Origin: Thereva unica
Lineage: Eukaryota > Arthropoda > Insecta > Diptera > Therevidae
Reading direction: 5' to 3'
Assembly: GCA_949987705.1 (NCBI GenBank)
Contig: OX465282.1
Coordinates: forward strand, 92,120,070-92,184,069
DNA: 64,000 nucleotides
The translations under genes and the position numbers were made by a program. The notes beneath the pieces were generated by a model that was given only the letters and a program-made list of their open reading frames with translations, had not been told where the DNA came from and searched no databases. Positions 55,192 through 64,000 of this stretch are shown here, in pieces (position 1 is the first letter of the stretch; each line of letters starts with the position of its first letter).

Positions 55192-56615
55192 CTAGTTGGG
55201 ATGTGGGTTTGACCCCTTCGGTCCACACGATTAACTTCCCAGTATGATCAACGAAGATGGAATAAACTGACTTCTTACAAAATAGTTATATGTTTAGCAC
55301 TGGTGGAAAATTGGCTAGTATCAGAACTGATGACAAAGTAATCTCGAGAGAAGCTAGTTGAAATAACTATAATAGTGGTAAATCAACAAGATTTTTCTAG
55401 AGAATTTGTTTTTCCTGAACGTTAGCAAACAAACATTTCCTCCGTATTTCGTTCGCTGCACTAAAACGGGTGTTCAAATTCGCATTGAGCGTGCTGAAGC
55501 GCCATTGACAAACTGAGAAGCGAATGACTTCATTTGGAAATTCCAAAGCTTTCCGGAGATATTAGCAAAACTGTAACTGTTAAGTACTTGTCAGACTTGA
55601 CCAAAAAGAACAAATTTGGCGGTAACTACCGGAAATCCCGGGATGAACCGCAATTTCCTGAAACTGTATCACGCGTAGAAAACAATTCCCCGTCAAAAAG
55701 TGCTAATCCAAGGTTTGAAAAATTCGCGCTGTTTGTAAAGGGTAACGAAATTTTTGCATGATTTTGAAAGGTTGTCGGATTTTGACAAGTGATGTTTTGT
55801 TCGAAGGCTATCGCTGTGCAGAACCCAAAAAAGATCACTTCATTTAGAACGGGTCTCATTCTATCGAGTTTATTAGATATTAGCAAAACTTGTCAATTTA
55901 AGGACTTTCTGACAATTAGCCGAAGTTTTTCTATTTAAACAAAAAAGGCCCGACCGAATATTATGAAATTTTTTCTGAGCATTTCTTCGTTAATATTTTT
56001 TTTCGCCACCTCACCGAAGTCGATATAGTTTTTAGTTCGCGCGGTATCGTGCACGTCCAAAAATCATAAACGTCGTTTAAACAAAAAAACGGTTCGACCG
56101 AATTTTATGAAAATCTTCAGATCATATTTTGGTTAATACTCTTCGAACGGCACGTCAACTAAGTCGATATCTTTTATAGTTCGCGCGATATCGTGCAGGT
56201 ACAAAAATCACTTATGTCATTTAAACCAAAAAACCGCTCGACCGAATATTATAAAAATCTTTTCAGATTATATTGTCGCTAATACGCTTCGAACGGCACC
56301 TCAAGTAAGTCAATATCTTTCGTTGTTCACGCCGCTTAAACAAAAAAACGGCTCGACCGAATTTTATGAAAATCTTTTCAGATCATATTTCGGTTAATAC
56401 GCTTCGAACGACACCTCAACGAAGTCGATATCTTTTTTGGTTCGCGCGATATCGTGCAGGAAAAAATGACCACATACGTACGCACACACACACACATACT
56501 TCCTCCCAATTTTTTGCTTAAAATGCTCCTGGGACCTTGAAAGATGAAAATACGTCGAAAATTTCGATTTCGATTTTTGGACCGATTACAATAACTTCCT
56601 ATACTGGGAAGTTAA
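55192..56615 (-). mobile_element. Helentron/DINE-1-like repeat, copy 1
   Basis: Read on the minus strand it begins TTAACTTCCCAGTATAGG. It has a (CA)n stretch (56482-56497), then ~143-bp tandem units (GAA[C]GGCACCTCAA-TAAGTC, four partial units at ~56001-56430) and a conserved block. It ends with ATACTGGGAAGTTAA, a TGTGG...CCACA hairpin and a final CTAG followed by T. Inverted subterminal repeats, a 3' hairpin before CTAG, a microsatellite and internal tandem units are the layout of non-autonomous Helentron-type (DINE-1-like) elements. Two more copies at the right edge share the CTAG end. No helicase frame is present. Confidence 0.6.
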
Positions 56616-56711
56616 AAAAGCTAGCCCATAATAAAAGGGAAATTAATGCAACTGACGGTGGACCCAACAAATTAAAATATATTTCTGCTAACACTACAAG
56701 TGCTTTATGAG

Positions 56712-57385
56712 ATAAGATGACGGTCTGGCCTGTCTCCTTTTCAACCTGGCGTTAGAGAAAATGGTCCGAGATTTGGACGTGACATCAAAGCCTCCACAAT
56801 TTCACCCAATTACTGGCTTATGCATACGACTTTGACATCATTGGAAGAATATCAGCTGTGCAAGGAGCTTTCACTCAGATTGAGCAGGTGGCAGGAAATC
56901 TGGGACTGCACCTTACCGAAAGCAAAACAAAGTACAAGGTGGCCTCGTCTACAAGAACACCTAACATTGGTCCCACAATCAAGGTAGAGGAACACGTGTT
57001 TGACGTGGTAAGATCATTTACCTATCTTGGGTCAATAATAGCAGCCGACAATAGCATGGAACCGGATATACGCGCACGACTGCTTAAAGCCAACAAAGCC
57101 TACTATAGTCTGTCAAGGCTCTTTAAATCCAAGAATCTAACCATAACGTCTAAACTTTTACTATGTAAGCCCCGTATCTGAGGAAGAACGATTCCGGAGT
57201 CTCTACAATGGCGTGATCTACGAGCGCTATCGCGACATAGATGTTGTGAAGAAAATAAAGCTCGGTAGGCTCCGGTGGGCAGGCCATCTAGCTCGTATGA
57301 GTGATGATGAGCCTGCTCGGAAAGTTCTCTGTGGTATGACCTATGGGGTGCGACAGCGAGGGAGATCCAACCTATAAATTTTGTT
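56712..57385 (+). mobile_element. LINE RT/C-terminal fragment (RTE-like)
   Basis: The frame from 56816 has LAYAYDFDIIGR (YADD position reads YAYD), LGLHLTESKTKY, FTYLGSIIAADNSMEPDI, RARLLKANKAYY. After a deletion at ~57178 comes VSEEERFRSLYNGVIYERYR and LGRLRWAGHLARMSDDEPAR, the C-terminal block. Different family from the intact RTE. It is inactive. Confidence 0.75.
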
Positions 57386-57689
57386 CGGATACAAACTGCA
57401 ATGGTGCCGATGTGGAGTAGAAGATCTTACTACGTGTTCAATGTGTATTGTAATTATTGATTTTTAAAAACTAAGCCAGCAGGAAAGCCAGACAGAATTT
57501 TTCAGGTCACGTTTGAGGATGTTAAAAAAGTTCAGAAAAGAGGACCTTAACGATCTACATTTTGAATTACAGTGAAATATGTTGGAAAAAATGTTATTTT
57601 TTCTTTCATATTTTTTACATCTTATTTCTGTTGGTTTTATTAATGAAATGAAACCCGCAACCCTTACGATAACAAAGATACCCTATTTG

Positions 57690-57965
57690 TGGAAACAGAC
57701 CTTTGTTATAGGTTAAGGGTAATAAAGGACGGACGGGTGTTGAAGAAGGTGGCGATGAACCTTGCGTTTGAACTCTTGGGTGTTGTAGGAGCTCGGATAA
57801 GGCTAGGCTGCAAGTCATGGGAGTGCGATGAGTGGGCTAATCTTGTGTTGCGGGTATAAAATTGCCATGGATGCAGAAGAGCGTTTAACGCGGATGAACA
57901 GTCGCTATGATTGTAGCGATAAAATGTCAGTGCTGCTACAACCAGTGCTGCTAGTACCACTCTCA
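57690..57965 (-). mobile_element. LINE-A C-terminal fragment
   Basis: The minus-strand frame 57966-57706 has FYRYNHSDCSSALNALL and FYTRNTRLAHSSHSHDLQ, parallel to residues ~290-350 of LINE-A copy 1. The 3' UTR is partly present and no A-tail was seen. Confidence 0.75.
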
Positions 57966-57980
57966 TAACTTACACTTTAA

Positions 57981-58765
57981 AACACTACAAGTGCTTTATG
58001 AGTGCGTTGTCAGAATTAAATGGCACAATTATGAGAGTTATTTTGGTCTTATAAAAATACCTTAGCTCTCTTTGCAAGTGTAACTATAAGCGTGCTATAA
58101 GAGCTCTACTCTCCTTAACAGAACTGTTAGAAAGAGAGCAATATATGGAAAGGCGATGTTATTTAGAATAAAATAATTTTTATAAGAGTTATTTGCTCTA
58201 AATAATGCTCATAAGAAACTTTTCGAAAAATATAACACTTTAGAATTTAATATTTATTATGTATGATTATAGACTTTAGAATTCGATTTTTAGCGAAAAT
58301 ATAAGCTAAAATTTTGTTGCGATTCAAATTTTACTGATAATAATAACCATTTTACCTCGATAAAAATCAAAGCGCCTTAAAAATATTCAAATTTTAATAT
58401 ATTTTATGAAATTTCATTTCTTGTGGAAAAAATAAAAACTTTAGTATTGCTTAATAATTTATTTCAAATTGGTATATTATCTGAAAAAAATTCATATTTA
58501 TACTTTCCACATATTCAATTGAGTAAAATGAACTTGATTTATGAAATTTCGTTTTACTATAAAATTCTATATTAAGCGAAAATATGGCGGGTCGGTGGTT
58601 TAAGTTTTTTTATAAGAACAAATCTCTGGTTATGAGATGGTAATCTTTTTGCACTAGTAAAATTCTTGTTATAAATGTTTTAACATTTTTCGTCTCATAA
58701 GAGCATTTTTATAAGAAGGGACTTGAAGTCTTGTAAGAACTTTCTTATAAGTGTCATAGCACTTT
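57981..58765. mobile_element. AT-rich MITE with short diverged inverted ends
   Basis: Left end ACTACAAGTGCTTTATGAG and right end (complement) GCTATGACACTTATAAGAAA are similar. Inside, TTATAAGA / TCTTATAA and CTCATAAGAGC motifs recur in both orientations. The left 22 bp are duplicated at 56690-56711, across a block of LINE fragments. Boundaries are approximate. Confidence 0.45.
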
Positions 58766-58804
58766 AACATTCATAAGGACATTATTTTGACAGTTAAAAC
58801 CTTT

Positions 58805-59110
58805 GAGAGTAAAGGTCTCGGTCGGGTCTAAGGTCGGTGCCAAATTTTCAAAATTGACTACTTTTTTGGCGCATTTTTGGGGAGAACGATTTGGAGTGGA
58901 GGATGGCGCCGTGAGCGAAGTTCTGCACAGGGCATCTAATCTCCTGCATTGCAAAATCTATGCGGATAATTCTGAATATGTTCGGCTAAGTGTGTGTTGC
59001 GCCCGTAGAACACAATTTTTCATCCTCGAATCTTAAAAAATTTGTAACATACTCTACATTTTTTTAAGTTGCAACGCACGCGGGTTTTTGATAGTATATT
59101 AATAAAATTA
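58805..59110 (+). repeat. Dispersed repeat F, copy 2
   Basis: It shares ordered blocks with 7930-8310, including GGCTAAGTGTGTGTTGCGC and GTTGCAACGCACGCGGG. The middle part reads GAACGATTTGGAGTGGAGGA and is not coding as far as can be seen. Confidence 0.6.
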
Positions 59111-59770
59111 ATATTCCTGGTAAAGTGACTTATGAATACTATTTAATCCTAAACGAGCCCGATGACGCTAAGTGAAGGACAAACAATATTTTGAAACTCA
59201 ATTCGATTCATTTCCTGAGGGTACATTATAGCAGTACAGTCATGTTCAGAGCAACAAATGTCCTAAAAAGCTTAAATTATGGATGAATTATGGAGGCCAT
59301 ATAAGTAAAATATCCTTGTGAAAGCTTATTAGGACAAAAAGCTTTGAAACTGATTTGGAGGTGATATATGATAATATTCAACTTTGCAAAAGCTTTGTCT
59401 CTGAATACATTCAGGGAAGGAAGTAAAATTTTTCAATATTAGGGTTTCACTATTTTTTTTAAAATACAAGTACATAGGTACATATTATGATCTACACTTT
59501 GTTGCAAATATATAAATCCATCCAAATGGAGATTTTTCCTATTTCGGAACCTTTTTTCTATGCAAATTTCTCAGTTACCAATAAAAAACGTATGTCAGGA
59601 TGGGGATTCAATAGCGGTAAAAATTTTAACTTTTTAGAGATTTTTAATTTTTGTGATGTTGCATAAAAATCCACCACTCTATGTGAAGCTTTGTTAGATT
59701 TAACACAAGTTGTGCTCCGTGTAAATTTAGTCTAGATATAAATTTTTTGAAAATTCCAAGAGGAAAGGGT
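59111..59770. other. No feature recognised
   Basis: AT-rich spacer. Confidence 0.35.
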
Positions 59771-59784
59771 TTATAATGCCCCGG

Positions 59785-60110
59785 CTGCACCGACCTCAGT
59801 TCAGTAATGTTCAGTTCAATCCATATAAGTAGTTCCACCGACTAAAGTCCAGTTCTTGTGCAGTTCGTGCTTGAAATTGTTATTGCTTTTTCACCAGAAG
59901 TAATGCGAAAGCCCACTGGAATGGCATTCCACTATTCCAGTGGATTACTCTCTTTTGAGCGAGCTTTTATGTTCAACTTCAGTTCGAGTCCAGTTGGTTT
60001 GTTTTATCCTCAGTTGAATACATATGTGTAAATTGTAGCGAACTGAGTTTAGGTTCAGTTCAGTTCGTAAGGTAAGGTTCAGTTCGCTAATTTACACCCT
60101 GAATGTTAGG
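59785..60110. repeat. CAGTTC-rich patch with a hairpin
   Basis: CAGTTC or GAACTG occurs about ten times between 59799 and 60090. An imperfect hairpin pairs AGTAAT...CCACTGGAAT (59900-59927) with ATTCCAGTGGATTACT. It may be the remains of a small DNA transposon with repetitive subterminal motifs. Confidence 0.4.
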
Positions 60111-60329
60111 ATTGCGATTAAGAACTATACTGTTTGCCGACATACATTTACGGAACAAAGTTCAATGCAGCTCTTAGTAATTCTTTTTTCATCTCGATTG
60201 GATAACTTCTTCATCCTTCCTAGTCCTTTTGCCCAACCGTACTGAGCAGAATAACTCAAAAAAGTGGATACCGAGAGATTCCCTAACACCAATTCTTTCA
60301 GATTTCAAAATAATAATCGGAGCTTTTTA

Positions 60330-60569
60330 AAATTCACAAATACCCCGGCTTCACCGGCCGATCTGTGTAAGTTCGAGTTCGATGTCCCACTAAGATTAGC
60401 TAGGTGGGCCATGTTTTTAGAAGGCTTTTATTACCTGATTGAACTTCGTACAGGTACTAAAATGAGGCACGTAGTTGCGTTGAGAAGAATTGCATCATTA
60501 CTAATTGTCGATACGTTAACTTACCGAATTAAACAAGCGCAGAAGGAAGACCAATATTTTGAGGTATAA
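60330..60569 (+). pseudogene. Ty3/Gypsy-type LTR retrotransposon pol scrap
   Basis: The frame carries PLRLARWAMFLEGFYYLIEL, RTGTKMRHVVALRR, then LTYRIKQAQKEDQYFEV. This matches the end of the Gypsy-group RNase H domain (ARWA-x-x-L-x-x-F-x-Y-x-IE-x-R-x-G-x-x-M-x-HVDALSR) and the following linker, with Val-Ala in place of Asp-Ala and Arg for Ser. No LTRs, protease or integrase were seen nearby. It is an isolated fossil. Confidence 0.65.
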
Positions 60570-60714
60570 GAGAGATATTTAAGACTCAAGCTCATGAAGA
60601 TTTTTACCTTAAACATGGCTTTTATTTAAGAATCCAAGGAAACAGTTAATAGTCATTCCACATCAATGGAGGAATCATTAAATCTGCTCACAGGCAAGAA
60701 CATTTTTCAACTGC

Positions 60715-61015
60715 TAAGACCGAAGCCTTAATTAGAGAAACCTTCTTTATTCTTGAAGTGAAGACTCCATCCATCCAATGACGCTGAGGCCCAAATCGAG
60801 CCTTGACTTCCTCTAGAGCATGTCTGCTTTGATGGTCTCTTGCAGCATGTCTCAAGTTTCAGATGCTAAGCATTGTTTCTGCGTCAGCTGTCACATAGTC
60901 TATCCATTTCATCCTGGCTCTACCCACTGATCTATTTCCTAAAATTTCTGATACCATAAGCCGCAATGCGATTGTCCTCCATCTTCATTACGTGGCCGGC
61001 ACGTCTTAAGCCTGA
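60715..61015 (-). mobile_element. LINE 3' end relic
   Basis: On the minus strand it reads AGHVMKMEDNRIAAYGIRNF-like sequence (61000-60940, frames broken) and then AGGCTCGATTTGGGCCTCAG and ATTGGATGGATGGAGTC. This matches the order of the C-terminal block and 3' UTR of the LINE at 40945-42040 (GGCCACGTAATCAGGATGGAG, GATGGATGGAAGGATCG). Confidence 0.6.
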
Positions 61016-61734
61016 CTCTAATGAAAATCGCTATCTGGGAGTTTTTAAGGTAGCAAATAACGAATTTATGATGAAAACGTGTAATTTCAAAATTGCGGGG
61101 CCAATATGCCGCACGAATTTTGCCATTTGTGTTCCGATTCCGGTTAAATTCCTAAAATGCCTTACTTAGCCGAAAAAACCCAATTTCTTAGGCTATGTCC
61201 AATGGCAATTTGTTGGTCTCCATATTATTAAACTGTATTTCTGGTCAGCTGTATGTAGGTTATTCAATAGTTGGAAAATCTGAAAATCTTAACATCCTAG
61301 TTCCAAATGAAAGAACATCAAACACAGTGTATCCTGAAGTTCTCTAAGCAATCTGCCAGCCTCTATCACAAAAAAAGATTATAGCATGAATAACACTATG
61401 CATCTGACATATTTTCTTGAGATTACACTATGTTCCTAATGGTTGTTGGCAAAAGGTTATTTTTAAATAATCTTTCACTAATATTTATTTTTGGTGGGGG
61501 ATTACCTTTTAAGTATATTTCATGTCACAACTGACTATTCGATCGGATCACTTGGGGCTTACGTGGATAGAACTTTTTCGATGTCCGAACATTGGGATGG
61601 CTAGATAAAAGAGTTTCAAAGGGCACTTTCGCGTTGACTTTGGGATGTAAACGCGGCTTAAAGCTCTTACATTTGCCAGGATACTTGTAATCGTTGCATT
61701 CATGATAGTCACTTTTTTTGTGGCAAGATGAAGC

Positions 61735-61935
61735 TTAGGAGTCACCCTTTGTACTACTAGTCCGTCATGTCTTACAAGTCATAGTGCAATGTATAGTAGT
61801 AAGCTTGATCTGAAGGAAAGATGAGATAGGATAGGTTAGGAGTCTGGAGGGTGCATGAGTAGATGTCGATGAACCTTGGGTTTGAACTCTGAGATGTTAT
61901 ATGAGCTCGGAAACACCGACTGCGGAACAGAGTTC
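61735..61935 (-). mobile_element. LINE-A 3' UTR fragment
   Basis: The complement reads AAGCTTACTACTATACATTG, then ACATGACGGACTAGTAGTAC and AAAGGGTGAC, matching 1208-1274 of LINE-A copy 1 including the AAAGGGTGAC end, and continuing into the C-terminal codons upstream. Confidence 0.75.
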
Positions 61936-61947
61936 TCTGTTCAATCT

Positions 61948-62145
61948 GTTCAACAACTTTTATGCTACGACCTATAGTTTTGAAGCTATAAGCAATTTTA
62001 ATGCTAAAAATGGCCTTATTTGGTACCTACTTTTAGACATAACCACAGGTTGTAGGAACTGAAAAAGTACAAAAGAGAGCCATTTTTAATATTAAAATTG
62101 CTTATAACTTCAAAACTATAGGCCGTAGCATAAAAGTTGTTGAAC
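61948..62145. repeat. Foldback: 67-bp inverted arms, 63-bp loop
   Basis: 61948-62015 (GTTCAACAACTTTTATGCTA ... AAAAATGGC) pairs with 62079-62145 (GCCATTTTTAAT ... TAGCATAAAAGTTGTTGAAC) with about eight mismatches. It would form a long hairpin if transcribed. No TSD was identified. Confidence 0.85.
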
Positions 62146-62159
62146 ACTATTCATAGGAA

Positions 62160-62405
62160 ATTGTCCAAAAAAATATCAATTAGCTACTTTTTTTTGGAGA
62201 AAAAGGTGGTTGAAGTTGAAATTTTAGTGAAGAAAAAAACAAAATTTTGACTTTGACGACACATAACTCTGGAAGTTGGTGGGTTAAAGCCTTAATTTTT
62301 ACCGTTTCACATAGGCGGGGGTATTCTGCGTAGATTGGGGCCTTATTCAAGAACATCTCTCATAGGGTTACAAAAATACAGGGTAATATGTAAACCTCTA
62401 CCAAA
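62160..62405 (+). repeat. Dispersed repeat E, copy 2
   Basis: Ordered matches to 8570-8905: GGTTGAAGTTGAAATTTTAG, GGCGGGGGTATTCTGCGTAG and TACAAAAATACAGGGTAATA. Confidence 0.65.
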
Positions 62406-62904
62406 AAATTTCGAACTGAATGATTTGATATTTGACAGTAATTTTAACGGTTTTCTAAAAGTATATCAAAAATTCATCTAGACAGATTAATAGCTAACTA
62501 AAAGACGAACATTTTAAAATAAACATGAGTACGGAAACTCAAATTTTCGGCCCGTTAGAGTAAATTGAATAGAAAAAATAGTATTTTTTTTTGAAAAAAT
62601 GAGACTTTTTGTTAAAAATTAAAAAAAAAAACGAAAATGAAATTTCAAAATCCGGCTAGAGGGATCGATAGGTAAATTCAAGATGAACATTTTAAAAAAA
62701 AAATTTGTCAATAACTTAAAAATTACGACCTCTAGAGTAATTTGAGTGAAATATCAAAAATCCAGCCATTGTGTGCCGTGTTTGAGTGCATGTTGCTCGT
62801 CTTTGTCTTCGGCTTCGGCTTCGTCTTCTTTCGAAGTCTTCCTTTTGGATATACAATAATTTGGAAATTTAGATATCAATCAAAAAATAGATATTATCAA
62901 AAAA
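62406..62904. other. No feature recognised
   Basis: AT-rich spacer. Confidence 0.35.
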
Positions 62905-63314
62905 TTGAACAAGTACTTTACATTGATTAGTTTTGCTAATATCTCCGGAAAGCTTTGGAATTTCCAAATGAAGTCATTCGCTTCCCGTGTATCAACGGCG
63001 CCGGCGCTTCAACACGCTCAATACGAATTCGAACACCCGCTTTAGTGTAGCGGAGGAAATACGGAAAAAATGCTTCTTTGCTAACGTTTAGGAAAAACAA
63101 ATTCTCTAGAAAAATCTTGTAGATTTGCAACTATTATAGTTATTTAAACTAGCTTCTCTCAGGACTGCTTTGTCACCATTTCTGAAACTAGTCAATTTCC
63201 CACTAGTGCTATATGTATAACTATTTTGTAAGAAGTCAGTTTATTCCATTTTCGTTCATCATACTGGGAAGTTAATCGTGTGGACCGTAAGGGTCAAACC
63301 CACATCGCAACTAG
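62905..63314 (+). mobile_element. Helentron/DINE-1-like repeat, copy 2 (5'-truncated)
   Basis: It matches the 3' ~400 bp of the repeat at 55192-56615 in opposite orientation (TTTTGCTAATATCTCCGGAA, CAATACGAATTCGAACACCC). It ends with CATACTGGGAAGTTAATCG, the GTGTGG...CCCACA hairpin, and CTAG (63311-63314) followed by T. Confidence 0.65.
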
Positions 63315-63637
63315 TTTTTAAATTGTTTTTAGTGAGTAGAACATGTTAAAAAAAGTTAAGGAATATTGGTTGTACGCTTCTCCTAAAAACCAACCCCTAA
63401 AAACAGAAAATTCCGGTTTTGACTAATAGCTCCTAAACGGCAAGAAGTATCAAAAAATAATTTATCGATAGCTTTCCTTCTTCTTGCTCAAGCAGTCAAC
63501 TGGATCAGACGCAATTTCATAATAAAGAGTGTTCCGTAATTATAAATTCATATTATAATTATTACATACATTTGTTATTTAATATTAATGATATTTGAGA
63601 TTCGAGAGAAGCAAAGCATTTTCAGTGCAATATAAGA

Positions 63638-64000
63638 CTAGTTGGGATGTGGGTTCGACCCGTTCGGTCCACACGATCAACTTCCCAGTATGATGGATGT
63701 TGAATATTATGATTGGATATTTTAATAATAAATGAACAATAGGCAATATAGAATATATGTATAATACCGAGAATTTGTCACAATTGTTTATCAATATTTT
63801 CGCTAAAATGTCAAACTAAATGTGCGCACTTACAAGATTAGAATGACGAAAATGTATATAAAATTGATGTGTTAATGTTTTTCGGCACCTCAATGAAGTC
63901 GATATAGTTTTTAGTTCGCGCGGTATCGTGCAGGTACAAAAATCACTTAAGTCATTTAAACCAAAAAACCGCTGGACGGAATATTATAAAAATCTTTTCA
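63638..64000 (-). mobile_element. Helentron/DINE-1-like repeat, copy 3 (runs off the window)
   Basis: The minus-strand 3' end CTAG is at 63641-63638, with the same hairpin and CATACTGGGAAGTTGATCG. A diverged middle follows, and the ~143-bp unit (GGCACCTCAATGAAGTCGAT) starts near 63886 and continues to the window end. Confidence 0.65.

Overview
The window looks like an AT-rich piece of an insect genome, probably a dipteran. It has very short spliced introns (60, 63 and 101 bp) beside introns inflated to 10-13 kb by transposons, and retroelements of types common in insects. One host gene is recognisable. No rRNA, functional tRNA, CRISPR array or prokaryotic feature was seen.

Host gene: six plus-strand exons (17854-18060, 18121-18360, 18462-18714, 31691-32037, 32101-32377, 43248-43263) join in one continuous reading frame with consistent GT/AG sites and phases. 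They encode the C-terminal ~445 residues of a phosphatase and actin regulator (Phactr family). The protein has an acidic, proline-rich middle, three RPEL actin-binding motifs, the PP1-binding RVxF-like/R/W string, and the family's C-terminal FHRP end. Its N-terminus lies outside the window or was not found. The stop is TGA followed by C, and the same frame stays open for 235 more codons, which makes it a stop-readthrough candidate.

Left flank (1-17850): fragments of several non-LTR retrotransposons (a Jockey/CR1-like family called LINE-A here, a second family LINE-B, and an RTE family), a tRNA-derived SINE, a Harbinger-like MITE, and an internally deleted Harbinger element that keeps 80 codons of its transposase. 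The Harbinger element sits inside an older inverted-repeat element.

Intron 18715-31690 holds an RTE copy, a Mutator-like transposase relic, LINE fragments and three inverted-repeat elements. Intron 32378-43247 holds a complete RTE retrotransposon (34624-37903) with an intact 991-codon ORF and an 11-bp target duplication, antisense to the host gene. It also holds a three-level nest of transposons at 40020-42705.

Right flank (43264-64000): an AT-rich region that probably contains the Phactr 3' UTR, then more elements. These are LINE RNase H and RT relics, a mariner-type relic abutted by a second SINE copy, a hAT-type element with a nested Harbinger-type MITE, two copies of a 148-bp near-palindromic MITE, a MITE nested in a MITE, three copies of a Helentron/DINE-1-like repeat, and a Gypsy pol scrap. 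Family assignments rest on motif recognition, inverted repeats and target-site duplications read by eye; no database search was run.
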